A stretch of DNA of 48,863 nucleotides, from assembly GCA_002726245.1 (NCBI GenBank), contig PBSM01000187.1, forward strand, positions 1-48,863. The letters run 5' to 3'. The stretch comes from Planctomycetaceae bacterium (GTDB lineage Bacteria > Planctomycetota > Planctomycetia > Pirellulales > Pirellulaceae). The notes under the pieces are model-generated. The model was not told where the DNA came from. It made no database searches and was given only the letters and a program-made list of their open reading frames with translations. The position numbers were made by a program, and so were the translations under genes. Below are positions 9,278-18,026 of the stretch, in pieces. Numbering within the stretch: position 1 is the stretch's first letter; the number at the start of each line of letters is the position of its first letter.

Positions 9278-9482
9278 GGTAGTTCTTTTGCCTTCTGATC
9301 GAGGCTACTGTTGAAGACGAGCGATTCGTGTTCGAAACCGGTGTGTTACTCGTCGAGCAGGTTGATTGTCAAGGCGGAGTGCTTCGGCGAACGCCCTCAC
9401 GTATGTAAACATGCGTGCAATAGGTAGAACGGGCAGATAATTAAGGAGTTGAAGCTAACGGCCTGGCCGGTATGCTAAAGCC

Positions 9483-10115
9483 ATGGGGTCACGCATCACA
9501 TCGCCGCAAGATGAGTCTCTGCAAGAGTTTGCGCGCCTTTACGCGAGCTGGCAGCAGATCTGGAAACGCCTGGTGCCTGGCCTGACGAGCAATTGCGGCT
9601 TTGCGGCGAGTATGGCGTATTTGAGTGGTTCGTTGGTGTGGAGTCAGGTGGCCAGGAGTGGAGCGATGCGGATTTGATTCGCGGCTATCTCCAACTCAGT
9701 GCTGCTTGTTTGACGACGACGTTCGTCATCACCCAGCGGACAGGTGCCTGCCAGCGAATCGAGGATCGGTTTGGCCGGAGCTGCGATCGACTTCCTCGAA
9801 GAGGAAGCTGCCAAGCGACCAGACCGCACCGAACCGACCGAGTCATTGAGGGCAGCTTGGGACGCGTGGCGTTCGGATCTGCTTGGTGCCGCTTGCGACG
9901 AACCCGTTTGCTCGAACGAGAACCTTCGCATTCGCGCCAACAGTCTGGCTCTGCGAGCTTCGCAAGCCGCGCTCGCCGCCGCGAATGGCACCGGCTACGT
10001 CGTCGGACACCCCGCTGGACGCTGGTGCCGCGAGGCATTGTTCTTCCTGGTCTGGAGCTGCCCGCAACCGGTCATGGCAGCCAACCTCTGCGAGCTCGCC
10101 GGAATTGCCGATTGA
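9483..10115 (+). pseudogene. Acyl-CoA dehydrogenase family pseudogene with large internal deletion
   Basis: The reading starts at ATG 9483 (DESLQEFARL) and shifts near 9530 into the frame giving ETPGAWPDEQLRLCGEYGVF and then SAACLTTTFVITQRTGACQR. Near 9760 it jumps back to the first frame, giving GLAGAAIDFLEEEAAKRP, SNENLRIRANSLALRASQAA and REALFFLVWSCPQPVMAANL, with a stop at 10113-10115. The first part is the N-terminal helical domain and the last part the C-terminal helical domain of acyl-CoA-dehydrogenase-like proteins. The central flavin and substrate-binding region, about 200 residues in the family, is missing. The frame breaks and the deletion rule out an active enzyme. Confidence 0.65.
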
Positions 10116-10211
10116 GTTGAGAGTCATGAACGCGGCGGTACCGCATGTATCTTCGAGCGACTTCCCGCTATCATCAGAAGCGTCAGCTCTGTCCGCGCAG
10201 GCGAATGACCG

Positions 10212-10880
10212 ATGGCAAATGACAAAGTAGAAGTCGTGTGGCATCAGCACGCCGTTGCTCGCAGCGAACGCGAGAAGTTGAACGGACATCGCGGCTGCGT
10301 GCTATGGTTCACTGGTTTGAGTGGCAGTGGTAAGAGCACGGTCGCCAACGTTGTCGATCATAAGTTGCACGAGATGGGTGTGCATACGTTCCTGCTCGAT
10401 GGGGACAACATCCGCCACGGGCTGAATGCCAGCCCGGGGATACTCCAGCCGCAGCATGGCGATTCATTTGCCGAGCGGTTCGGCTTGGGCTTCTCGGCTG
10501 AAGACCGTGAGGAGAACATCCGACGCATTGGAACCGTCGCCGAGTTGTTCGCATCGGCCGGCGTCATCACTTTGACGGCCTTCGTCAGCCCTTATCGCCG
10601 CGATCGCGATGCCGTTCGAGCCCGCCTTGCAGCGAGTGGTGAATCAGGCGATTTCATCGAGGTTTTCGTCGATACTCCGTTAGCGGTTTGCGAGTCCCGC
10701 GATCCGAAAGGGCTCTATAAGAAGGCGAGGGCAGGGGAGCTGAAAGGCTTCACTGGTATCGATGATCCGTACGAGGCACCTGCAAATCCCGAGATTCGAC
10801 TCGACGCCGAAGGGCACAGCCCGGACGCCCTGGCAAACGAGGTCATCGAGTATCTACGTGCGAACGGGTGGATCGGCTAG
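10212..10880 (+). CDS. cysC: Adenylylsulfate (APS) kinase
   Basis: A 222-residue cytosolic kinase that phosphorylates adenylylsulfate to PAPS in sulfate assimilation. The P-loop is GLSGSGKST at residues 35-43. The APS-binding segment [12 protein letters not shown] follows, then [33 protein letters not shown] and [20 protein letters not shown], all as expected for CysC. The length matches a stand-alone kinase; there is no fused sulfurylase domain. The start ATG 10212 gives [15 protein letters not shown]; an ATG at 10205 is in another frame. No other sulfate-assimilation gene is close, so it looks monocistronic, transcribed from the region that also contains the end of the acyl-CoA dehydrogenase pseudogene. 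Confidence 0.95.
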   Translation: MANDKVEVVWHQHAVARSEREKLNGHRGCVLWFTGLSGSGKSTVANVVDHKLHEMGVHTFLLDGDNIRHGLNASPGILQPQHGDSFAERFGLGFSAEDREENIRRIGTVAELFASAGVITLTAFVSPYRRDRDAVRARLAASGESGDFIEVFVDTPLAVCESRDPKGLYKKARAGELKGFTGIDDPYEAPANPEIRLDAEGHSPDALANEVIEYLRANGWIG

Positions 10881-11171
10881 ACCGCTGAATAGCTACGAAG
10901 ACCGCGTCGTTCCCGGTTGAATTCTGCACTCATCAGTCGTAGATTGTTACTTTGGTTTTTATGATCCTGCCGGAGGTGATTGGCTCGAACCATCCGAGGG
11001 ACAGAGACGTAGACAACATTTGCGGTTTGGAGCCATAGGCTTTCTTGACCACGTTCTTTGGACGAATTCGGACGCGTGCGCTCAGGGTGCCGCGTCAGGA
11101 AACTGTGTCACCCGCCTTGATAGGCACAGAAGACCGAAGTCCTTCCAACAGTAGGGGATACGAAACACCGG
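10881..11171. other. Intergenic region upstream of the ABC operon
   Basis: This stretch of about 290 bases has no plausible coding frame and no repeat family shared with the rest of the window. It presumably contains the promoter of the 11172-16618 operon. No clear -35/-10 or -24/-12 pair could be assigned by eye. Confidence 0.35.
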
Positions 11172-11948
11172 ATGACTGATAAATCGCGAGAGAAACAGGC
11201 GGATTCGTCAGGTCGCACCGCCATGATCGAGGCGGTTGGCCTCTCGAAATACTACGGCATCTTCACCGCGTCGAAGGACGTTTCGTTCAAGGTCTATGAA
11301 GGCGAACTCGTTGCTTTCCTCGGTCCCAACGGTGCCGGTAAGAGTACGACCATGAAGATGTTGGTCGGTTATTTAGCGCCCTCGGAAGGTGTCGGCAAGA
11401 TTGCAGGGCATAATATGTCCACCGATCGGATTGCCGGATCGGCACGCTTGGGCTATCTGCCGGAGAACGGTCCTTTGTATCCGGACATGACCCCGCATGG
11501 TTTACTGAGCTTCTTCGCCGACGCTCGTGGTATGGATGCGTCGCGGAAAGCGGAGCGAATCGACGGGGTGATCGATACTTGCCGTCTAGACAGTGTTGTT
11601 TACAAGCCAATCAGCAAGCTTTCGAAAGGCTATCGGCAGCGCGTCGGAATGGCTCAAGCCTTGTTGCACGAGCCGGATGTTCTGATCATGGACGAACCGA
11701 CCGCGGGCCTCGACCCGAATCAGATTCGCGATGTGCGGGAGGTCTTGCGGCAGTTAGGCGAAACAAAGACGATTCTGTTATCGACACACATTCTTCAGGA
11801 AGTCGAAGCGATGGCGGATCGTGTTGTGATCATTAACGAAGGCCGCTTGGTCTACGACGGGTCGGTCAACGAACTTGGCAAGGACAGCGATGAATTGCAT
11901 CAAGCTTTCCATCAGTTGACTGGTTCCGAAGCCGAAGCGGTGACGTGA
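11172..11948 (+). CDS. Gliding-type ABC transporter ATP-binding protein
   Basis: A 258-residue ABC ATPase. The Walker A is GPNGAGKST, the signature region LSKGYRQRVGMAQALL is the variant typical of GldA/NatA-like ATPases, and Walker B is VLIMDEPTAGLDPNQ, followed by the H-loop STHILQE. It would energise the permease encoded next (12060). The start is taken at ATG 11172, which adds a polar 17-residue leader; ATG 11223 (MIEAVGLSKYYG) would also give a complete domain. The gap to the permease gene is 111 bases and contains a hairpin repeat, so relative expression of the two may be set at the RNA level (inference). Confidence 0.92.
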   Translation: MTDKSREKQADSSGRTAMIEAVGLSKYYGIFTASKDVSFKVYEGELVAFLGPNGAGKSTTMKMLVGYLAPSEGVGKIAGHNMSTDRIAGSARLGYLPENGPLYPDMTPHGLLSFFADARGMDASRKAERIDGVIDTCRLDSVVYKPISKLSKGYRQRVGMAQALLHEPDVLIMDEPTAGLDPNQIRDVREVLRQLGETKTILLSTHILQEVEAMADRVVIINEGRLVYDGSVNELGKDSDELHQAFHQLTGSEAEAVT

Positions 11949-11952
11949 CCTT

Positions 11953-12016
11953 GTTGGAGTCCCGCCGTTAGGCGGTCTTCTCCGTTTACTTGACCGGCTA
12001 AAGCCGGGACTCCAAC
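11953..12016. repeat. Imperfect hairpin repeat B, copy 1
   Basis: Arms beginning GTTGGAGTCCCG and ending CGGGACTCCAAC face each other across a short loop. Within each arm a smaller CCGCCGTTAGGCGG-type palindrome is present. It lies between the ATPase stop and the permease start. A close, perfect version is at 45752-45804. In this position it could act as a processing site or partial terminator, which is an inference. Confidence 0.85.
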
Positions 12017-12059
12017 CCGACGACGTTGGGTTGAGTTAAGAGAGACTGGAACCGAAGTC

Positions 12060-14945
12060 ATGGGTTTAGCGTTTCTACAGATATTGTTGCTGGACGTCGC
12101 TTTTCTGGCCCTTTGCGTATTGGCGATGGCCCCGCTGGTGACCTGCAAGAAAGCCGCCTTTGCGGTGTTAAAACGGAACTTCGTTGGGTATTTCAGCAAC
12201 CCGACGGGTTATGTGTTCTTGTGTCTGTTCGTGTTGTTGACCTCCTTCGCGGCGTTCTGGCCGCATGAGTTCTTCACGGCGAATCTGGCCAACCTCGATC
12301 AACTCAACAACGTGCTCCCGCTGATCATGTTGGTCTTCATCCCCGCCATCACGATGAGCATCTGGGCGGAAGAACGTCGTCAGGGGACCGATGAATTACT
12401 GTTAACGCTGCCCGCGGATGACTTTGACATCGTCATCGGCAAATACCTCGCCGCTGCAGCCATCTTCACCGTCTCGCTAATGTTCTCGCAGTTCTCCAAC
12501 TACATGGTTCTGGCTTCGCTGTCGTTGGGCGAAGTCGATACAGGGTTGTTTTTCACAACTTACCTTGGTTACTGGTTAGTCGGCTTAGCGATGCTGGCGG
12601 TCGGCATGGTGGCTTCGTTCCTGACGAGCAACATGACGGTCGGCTTCATCCTTGGCGCGGCCTTGAATGCTCCGCTCGCCTTTGCTGGAAACGCCGATGT
12701 CATTGTTCGTTCCTCGGAGTGGGCTCGAAAGATCTCGTTCTGGAGTCTCTCTCAGAACTTCGAGGATCTCGGACGCGGTGTCTTCAGCCTTTCTTCGTTG
12801 GTTTACTTTGCGTTAGTCATCGCGGTCGGTTTGTACCTGAGCATGGTATTGATCGGAGCGCGCCACTGGAGTGGTAGGGGAGGCCCTTGGCAGTTCGCGC
12901 ATTATGTCGCACGCGCTGGAGCCCTGGTCTTGATCCTTGCGTTCGCGACGATGTTCTTCACCGATCACGATTGGTTCCGGATTGACGCAACGGCCGGGCA
13001 GGTTAGCTCGCTTTCACCCAAGACGAAGGAGCTCATTCACAATTTGGATTCCGGTGGTCATCCGGTCATCATTGACGCCTTCGTCAGTGACGAAATTCCG
13101 GAAGATTATATCCAGACCAAGTTCAATCTCGTCTCGTTACTACGCGAGTTCGCGGCCATGTCGCGAGGCAGAATCAAGGTCAATCTGCACGAGAATCTGG
13201 AGCTGTTCAGTGAGGACGCGGCTGTCGCCGAAAAACGCTTCGGCATTCGACCGACGACGGTACAAACGCAGGAGCGCGGGGCTTGGACCGAGAAAGAAGT
13301 CATCATGGGCGCGGCCTTCAACTGCGGGTTGGATAAGGTCGTCGTTCCGTTCTTTGATTATGGGATTCCCGCCGAGTACGAGTTGATTCGCTCGATTGGC
13401 ACAGTTGCTCAAACCGAACGAAAGCGACTGGGCGTCGTCCGCACCGACGCGAATCTGTCTGGCGGCTTCTCGTTTGCCGGCGGCATGCCTCAACAGATCC
13501 CGAAGTCGCCGTTTTTGGAAGAACTTGAAAAGCAATACGACGTCGAGACGGTTGATCCCACGAGTCCCATCGATGGTGAAAAGTACGATGCCATCCTGGT
13601 CGTACAGCCTTCTTCCCTCGGGCCGCAGGAGTTGCCGAACGTCGTCGAAGCGGTGAAGAGTGGCGTCCCCGCAGCAATCTTTGAGGATCCGCGTCCATCC
13701 CTGGGCGAGATGTCTCGGGTGCCGGGTACGGGCGATCCGAAGCAGGCTCCCGGCGGCATGCTCGGCGGTGGACAAGGTCCGCAACCCAAAGGAAACATCC
13801 GCGAGTTGTGGACGGCGCTTGGAATCGATGTAACCGGAGAGCCCGCAGCCATGGGCTATCAGCCGGATCTTGCCTGGCAGACGTACAACCCCTATCCGAA
13901 GCTGTCGAGTCTCAACGACGCTTGGGTCTTTGCTGGCAATGAGGCTCCGGGCGGTGAGGGATCGCTCAATCCAGACGACCCGATCACGTCGGGCTTGACG
14001 GAAATCCTGCTACCGATGGTGGGCACAATCCAACCGTCGTCAAACAGCGAGCTGAAGTTCACTGCTCTCATCCAAACAGGAGGAGCGGCGGGGACAGTGC
14101 GAAACGCGAAGTTCCAGGAGGCGATGCAGATGCGACGCGACCTGTCTCAAGTCCAAGGCCGTTCTTCCGGCAGGCAGATTCTGGCCGCGCGAATCGAAGG
14201 TGTTTCAAAGACGGGTGGCGATGGTGAAGAGGAGAAGAAGGACGAGGATGAACTTGCCGCGACCGAACCCGATACCGAAGAAGCGTCCAAACCGGTCCAC
14301 GCCGTTTACGTTGCCGACATTGACTTGATGATGTCGCAATTCGTGCGGTTGCGAGCCCAGCCGACGAACGAGATTCAGTTCCGGTTTGAGAACGTCACCT
14401 TCCTGCTAAACGCGATTGACGTTCTCACCGGCGACGATGAGTATGTCGAAATCCGCCAACGTAAGCCCTTCCATAGCACATTGCGGATCGTTGAAGACAG
14501 GGTCAGTGAACAGCGCAAGCAAGAAGAAGAACAAATCGACGATTATCAGAGCAAGTTCGAGGCGGAGCAAAAGAAGCTTGATGACGAAGGTGCGGATCAA
14601 CTGAAGAAGATCACCGACAAACAAGACAGCTTGAAGACACGGCAACGCGCCGGCGAAGACGTGCAAGCGGAGATCGACGCCACCAACCAGCAGCTTGCCA
14701 TCAAGCAAAGAGAGATCGATATCAAGAAAGCGGTTCAAAGAGAAGTCATCGAGAAGGATCTCAACGAGAAGGTGAAGGAAGCCCGTCGTCAGACCGAAGT
14801 GAAGATACTTGACATTCAGAACCGCTATAAACTGTTAGCGGCTGCGATTCCACCGATCCCGCCTCTGTTGGTTGCCCTGATCGTGTTCGTCAGCCGCCGA
14901 TTACGTGAACGCGAAGGTATCGTAAAATCCCGACTGCGCGTGTGA
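12060..14945 (+). CDS. Fused ABC-2 permease and GldG-like protein
   Basis: A 961-residue fusion. Residues 1-300 are an ABC-2 permease (GldF-like) with about eight hydrophobic segments, including the motif EERRQGTDELLLTLP typical of this family. Residues about 308-760 match the GldG-type auxiliary domain (ABC_transp_aux), beginning after WFRIDATAGQVSSLSPKTKE. Next come an acidic linker (about 720-750), a charged coiled coil (about 815-925) and one C-terminal membrane helix (about 928-947), whose PPIPPLLVALIVF sequence closes the chain. In Bacteroidetes GldF and GldG are separate proteins; here one gene carries both. The partners are the ATPase upstream and the DUF4340 protein downstream. The cargo is unknown, and the gliding name does not imply motility. 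Confidence 0.9.
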   Translation: MGLAFLQILLLDVAFLALCVLAMAPLVTCKKAAFAVLKRNFVGYFSNPTGYVFLCLFVLLTSFAAFWPHEFFTANLANLDQLNNVLPLIMLVFIPAITMSIWAEERRQGTDELLLTLPADDFDIVIGKYLAAAAIFTVSLMFSQFSNYMVLASLSLGEVDTGLFFTTYLGYWLVGLAMLAVGMVASFLTSNMTVGFILGAALNAPLAFAGNADVIVRSSEWARKISFWSLSQNFEDLGRGVFSLSSLVYFALVIAVGLYLSMVLIGARHWSGRGGPWQFAHYVARAGALVLILAFATMFFTDHDWFRIDATAGQVSSLSPKTKELIHNLDSGGHPVIIDAFVSDEIPEDYIQTKFNLVSLLREFAAMSRGRIKVNLHENLELFSEDAAVAEKRFGIRPTTVQTQERGAWTEKEVIMGAAFNCGLDKVVVPFFDYGIPAEYELIRSIGTVAQTERKRLGVVRTDANLSGGFSFAGGMPQQIPKSPFLEELEKQYDVETVDPTSPIDGEKYDAILVVQPSSLGPQELPNVVEAVKSGVPAAIFEDPRPSLGEMSRVPGTGDPKQAPGGMLGGGQGPQPKGNIRELWTALGIDVTGEPAAMGYQPDLAWQTYNPYPKLSSLNDAWVFAGNEAPGGEGSLNPDDPITSGLTEILLPMVGTIQPSSNSELKFTALIQTGGAAGTVRNAKFQEAMQMRRDLSQVQGRSSGRQILAARIEGVSKTGGDGEEEKKDEDELAATEPDTEEASKPVHAVYVADIDLMMSQFVRLRAQPTNEIQFRFENVTFLLNAIDVLTGDDEYVEIRQRKPFHSTLRIVEDRVSEQRKQEEEQIDDYQSKFEAEQKKLDDEGADQLKKITDKQDSLKTRQRAGEDVQAEIDATNQQLAIKQREIDIKKAVQREVIEKDLNEKVKEARRQTEVKILDIQNRYKLLAAAIPPIPPLLVALIVFVSRRLREREGIVKSRLRV

Positions 14946-14983
14946 TCCGAGACGTTGCGGTCTGGAGTTTGAGGAGATAAAGA

Positions 14984-16618
14984 GTGAACGAGAACGTGAA
15001 AACAGCCGTGTTTGCTGGCGTGGCCGTCCTGCTGGGGTGCGTGTGGTTGGTCGCTCGGCCCAAAGATGTCCCGCAACCGACCGGTGGGCTCGTCAATAAA
15101 GTACTGTTTCCCGAGTTGGATGACCCCTCGGTCGCAGCGAGCCTGAGCATTTACCGATATGACGAAGAACTCGGACAACTCCACAGCTTTGAAGTTACGA
15201 AAAACGGCAGGACGGGTGTTTGGACGATCCCATCAAACTCCGACTATCCCGCGGATGCCGAAGATCGAATTCGAGACGTCGCCACAAGTCTGGTTGGTCT
15301 CAAAGTGCTTGGCATCGTCACCGAAGATAGCACCGAGCACGAACTGTTTGGCGTCGTCAAACCAGAGAAAGGAATGAGCGTCGGCCAGAAGGGCATCGGC
15401 ATGTTGGTTCAGTTTGAGGATCAAAAGGGCAAGGAACTCGCCAGTCTGGTCGTCGGCAAACCTATCAAGGGATCGGAAGGGCATCGCTTTGCCCGTCGTC
15501 CGGAACACGACATTGTCTTCGATATCGAGATCGATCCTGATCGGTTCTCGACCAAGTTCGAAGAATGGATCGAAGCGGACTTGCTGGGCGTCAACACGCT
15601 GGATGTCACGGGCGCGACGATCAAAGACTACTCGGTCCCCAATCCTCGTATCACTCCGCAGGGCCGGCTCCTGGTTGATCCGGAAAGACGGTTCACAGCC
15701 GATGTCGAGTGGAACGGTACGGACAACAAATGGGAACTTGGAGAACTCGTTACCTATCGCGCCGGTAGTGACGAGCCTCACCCTTCGAAATTGCTCGATG
15801 GCGAAGAATTGAATAAGGACAAGCTTGACGAGCTGAAGAACTCGCTCGATGATCTCAAGATTGTTGATGTCCGTCGCAAGCCGAAGGGGATGCGAGACGG
15901 TTCAAAGGCGGATGCCGACTTTTTGAGGGATCAAGAGGCATTGTCATCGCTGCTCACCCGCGGGCTTTATCCGATGACGAAAGACGGCAAGCTCGAATTG
16001 CTTTGTGCGAGCGGCGAGCTTTATGTCTCGATGAAAGATGGCTACCGCTACCTGCTCCGCTTCGGTGCGGTCGCAGGCACGGGCGACGGCGATGACGATG
16101 CGAAGCTCAATCGTTACCTCCTCGTGACGGCTGACGTGGACGAAAGTAAGTTTCCCCTGCCCGAGTTGCAGGAAGTTCCCAAGAAGCCTGATTCGGCTGA
16201 CGTCCCCCAGCCTCCGGCGGCGGAAGGTGACGAGCCCGCTGAAGCTGCGGAAGAGAAGGCCACGGAAGAGAACGCCGAGGGAGAGGCGGCCGCTGAGGGG
16301 ACGGAGGAAGAGAAAGATGAATCCGAACTCGAACGCGAGATTAAGCGCATCGAAAAGGAAAACCAACGGAAGCAGGACGAGTGGACCGACAATCACAACA
16401 AAGCGAAGGAAAAAGTCACCGAGCTCAATGCACGCTTCGCTGAGTGGTATTACGTCGTTTCGGAAGACGTCTACAAAAAGCTCCGGCTCAGCCGTAGCGA
16501 TTTGATCAAGGAAAGCGAAGCGACGGCTGACGAAGGTACCGGGCTGGACGCCTTCCGCAAGTTGCAGTCAGAAGGCTTGCCGGAGAAAGCGAGTAACACA
16601 GAGCCGGCGGAGAATTAA
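14984..16618 (+). CDS. DUF4340 membrane-anchored protein of the gliding-type ABC operon
   Basis: A 544-residue protein. The start is GTG 14984, placed by a strong GAGGAG site eight bases upstream. An N-terminal membrane anchor (about residues 6-24, TAVFAGVAVLLGCVWLVA) is followed by DUF4340-type beta-rich repeats, with segments such as DYPADAEDRIRDVATSLVGL and LVVGKPIKGSEGHRFARRPE. A low-complexity Ala/Glu region spans about 405-460, and a charged helical C-terminus follows. DUF4340 proteins regularly follow the GldA/GldF-GldG pair, so it is probably an extracytoplasmic subunit of the same complex. It begins 38 bases after the fusion gene, in one operon. Its 3' end faces the convergent DUF971 gene, with palindromic repeat A between them. 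Confidence 0.88.
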   Translation: MNENVKTAVFAGVAVLLGCVWLVARPKDVPQPTGGLVNKVLFPELDDPSVAASLSIYRYDEELGQLHSFEVTKNGRTGVWTIPSNSDYPADAEDRIRDVATSLVGLKVLGIVTEDSTEHELFGVVKPEKGMSVGQKGIGMLVQFEDQKGKELASLVVGKPIKGSEGHRFARRPEHDIVFDIEIDPDRFSTKFEEWIEADLLGVNTLDVTGATIKDYSVPNPRITPQGRLLVDPERRFTADVEWNGTDNKWELGELVTYRAGSDEPHPSKLLDGEELNKDKLDELKNSLDDLKIVDVRRKPKGMRDGSKADADFLRDQEALSSLLTRGLYPMTKDGKLELLCASGELYVSMKDGYRYLLRFGAVAGTGDGDDDAKLNRYLLVTADVDESKFPLPELQEVPKKPDSADVPQPPAAEGDEPAEAAEEKATEENAEGEAAAEGTEEEKDESELEREIKRIEKENQRKQDEWTDNHNKAKEKVTELNARFAEWYYVVSEDVYKKLRLSRSDLIKESEATADEGTGLDAFRKLQSEGLPEKASNTEPAEN

Positions 16619-16631
16619 ACAGCCAGCGCCT

Positions 16632-16706
16632 GTTTAACCGCAAGCCGGAGGCGTGCGCTGCGGCGACCATCCTGGCAAAGCGCACGCCTCCGGCTTGCGG
16701 TTAAAC
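16632..16706. repeat. Palindromic repeat A, copy 2, overlapping the DUF971 stop
   Basis: Arms of 28 bases (16632-16659 and 16679-16706) are exact reverse complements with a 19-base loop. The arm sequence is the same as in copies 1 and 3. The repeat lies between two convergent genes. The TTAAAC at its right end gives the TAA stop of the DUF971 gene at 16701-16703, so the element forms the last codons of that gene. It could act as a two-way terminator, although no U-tract is seen. Confidence 0.95.
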
Positions 16707-17018
16707 GGTATCCTCTTCACCTAGCTCGCGCAGCAGGTTGAACGAGTAGATTCCTGTGTCGTGTCCATCGCTGAAGTCGATGGAGTAGGCGTAGTTCCCA
16801 ACCGGCTTCATACCGCCGATCTTCAGCGGCTGAGCTTCTTCGGCGGAAAGTACGGGCAATAGCTGAGCCGGGGCCTTCCGCTTCTCGCGACAAGTCGCGC
16901 AAGGGCAGCGCTTGCGCAGCTCGCCAAAGCCATATCTGCGTCTTTGGCCGTCGCTCCATTCGATCAGCAACTGACTGTCGTCGGCGAGTTCGAGCTTCGT
17001 CGGCAGGATGGTTGTCAT
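16701..17018 (-). CDS. DUF971 domain protein
   Basis: A 105-residue protein. The family signature is visible as LLIEWSDGQRRRYGFGELRK, RCPCATCREKRK and VGNYAYSIDFSDGHDTGIYS. DUF971 also occurs inside gamma-butyrobetaine hydroxylases and as a stand-alone protein near Fe-S cluster genes. The start ATG 17018 overlaps the stop of the cysteine-desulfurase-like pseudogene (ATGA at 17015-17018), so the two were once translationally coupled. Its last codons and stop are inside palindromic repeat A, so the original C-terminus may have been replaced. With the desulfurase destroyed, any joint role in sulfur or Fe-S metabolism is doubtful, but the reading frame itself is intact. Confidence 0.85.
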   Translation of the reverse strand: MTTILPTKLELADDSQLLIEWSDGQRRRYGFGELRKRCPCATCREKRKAPAQLLPVLSAEEAQPLKIGGMKPVGNYAYSIDFSDGHDTGIYSFNLLRELGEEDTV

Positions 17019-17295
17019 AGTTGGGCGAACACGTGGAGCAGACGATTGACTTCTTCCATCGTGTTGTAATGCACTAGTCCAATTCGCACCATCCCATCGG
17101 GCTCCAATCCTAACTGTTCTGTGATTTGCGAAGCGTAGTAGTTGCCATGCCACACGAACATGCCGCGTTCACCCGCTGCGGAACCTGCGTTCCGGCTGGG
17201 CAATCGAAATAGATCGCCGGCTAGCCACTGACTTTCCGCGAGAGCGCCGGGAACTGTTGACGAATGTCGGCAACGTGCGTTTCGAGAGAAGGCAT
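17015..17295 (-). pseudogene. Cysteine-desulfurase-like pseudogene with its middle deleted
   Basis: It begins at ATG 17295, nine bases after a good GGAGG site, and reads ETHVADIRQQFPALSRKVSG. An in-frame TAG follows, then PAIYFDCPAGTQVPQRV. This is the N-terminus of a PLP-dependent class-V aminotransferase (cysteine-desulfurase-like). After a junction near 17165 the next frame gives GMFVWHGNYYASQITEQLGL and MVRIGLVHYNTMEEVNRLL, the C-terminus of the same family. The PLP-lysine domain, about 350 residues, is absent. The premature stop, frame change and deletion make it non-functional. The stop codon overlaps the DUF971 start. Confidence 0.7.
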
Positions 17296-17339
17296 TCGGT
17301 GAAGCCTCCTGCTTCTTGTGCTACGAGTTCTCACGTTCC

Positions 17340-18001
17340 TCAAGTAACTTGCGTACCGTTGCAACTCGGCTTCGGCAGTCGCCCGTGCTGCTCGCTCTCA
17401 AGTGCTGCCCGTTCCGCTTCGGTTTCCATCAATAAAGGCTCACTCGTTCGGCGGTCGTACATGACCAGCTCGCCATCTTCGAGCCGCATGGAAAGGTCTA
17501 ACTGCTCGGAGACCAACGCTCCGGTGTCGTCCGGCTCAATCGGAACATACCGTTCATTGCTCAAGCGAAAACCTCGCAGCGGCGGCTTGAGATAGTCGCT
17601 TGTCGGGTTGTACATGAAGTACTCCGGAACACCGATCTTGGCAAAGGCTTGCGGCTTTTTCCTTCGTCTTCGCTTTTGGTGCTGCGAGACGTGACTTCGA
17701 AGATCGTGCTCGGGATCCTTTCCTCTTCCCAGACCTTGAACGTTCGGCGCAGTCCCGGCTTGCAATCCAAAACAACAAAAGCATCAGGCACGAAGAACTT
17801 CTTCGGATTGCCTTCCTCGTAGTACAGCAAGAGATCGCCTGACACGTAAACTTGCTGCCCCCGATATCTGTGCTGCATGATGTCGATAATCCGAACCATC
17901 CAGTTACGATGCAGATCTGTTTCGCCCATCGGTTTGCCATCCGATTCTGGATACTCGATTTCGATCGCAGAATGGTCAATACTCATCGAACGTTGCTCCA
18001 A
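17340..18001 (-). pseudogene. Uma2-family (DUF820) nuclease-fold gene with a frameshift
   Basis: The 5' part starts at ATG 18001 (MEQRSMSIDHSAIEIEYPES) and carries the Uma2 core: VYVSGDLLLYYEEG, FFVPDAFVVLDCK and TIFEVTSRSTKSEDEG. From about 17660 the matching sequence continues in another frame: KKPQAFAKIGVPEYFMYNPT, GFRLSNERYVPIEPDDTG and the C-terminal helix, ending at TGA 17340-17342. One missing A in the run of five A's (RC GGAAAAAGCC) would restore a single frame with EGKKPQAFAKIG. The cause is either a real one-base deletion or a homopolymer error. Uma2 proteins have a restriction-endonuclease-like fold and occur in many copies in some bacteria; their role is unsettled. Confidence 0.75.
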
Positions 18002-18026
18002 AAGAAGACTCTTTGATTATATCCGC

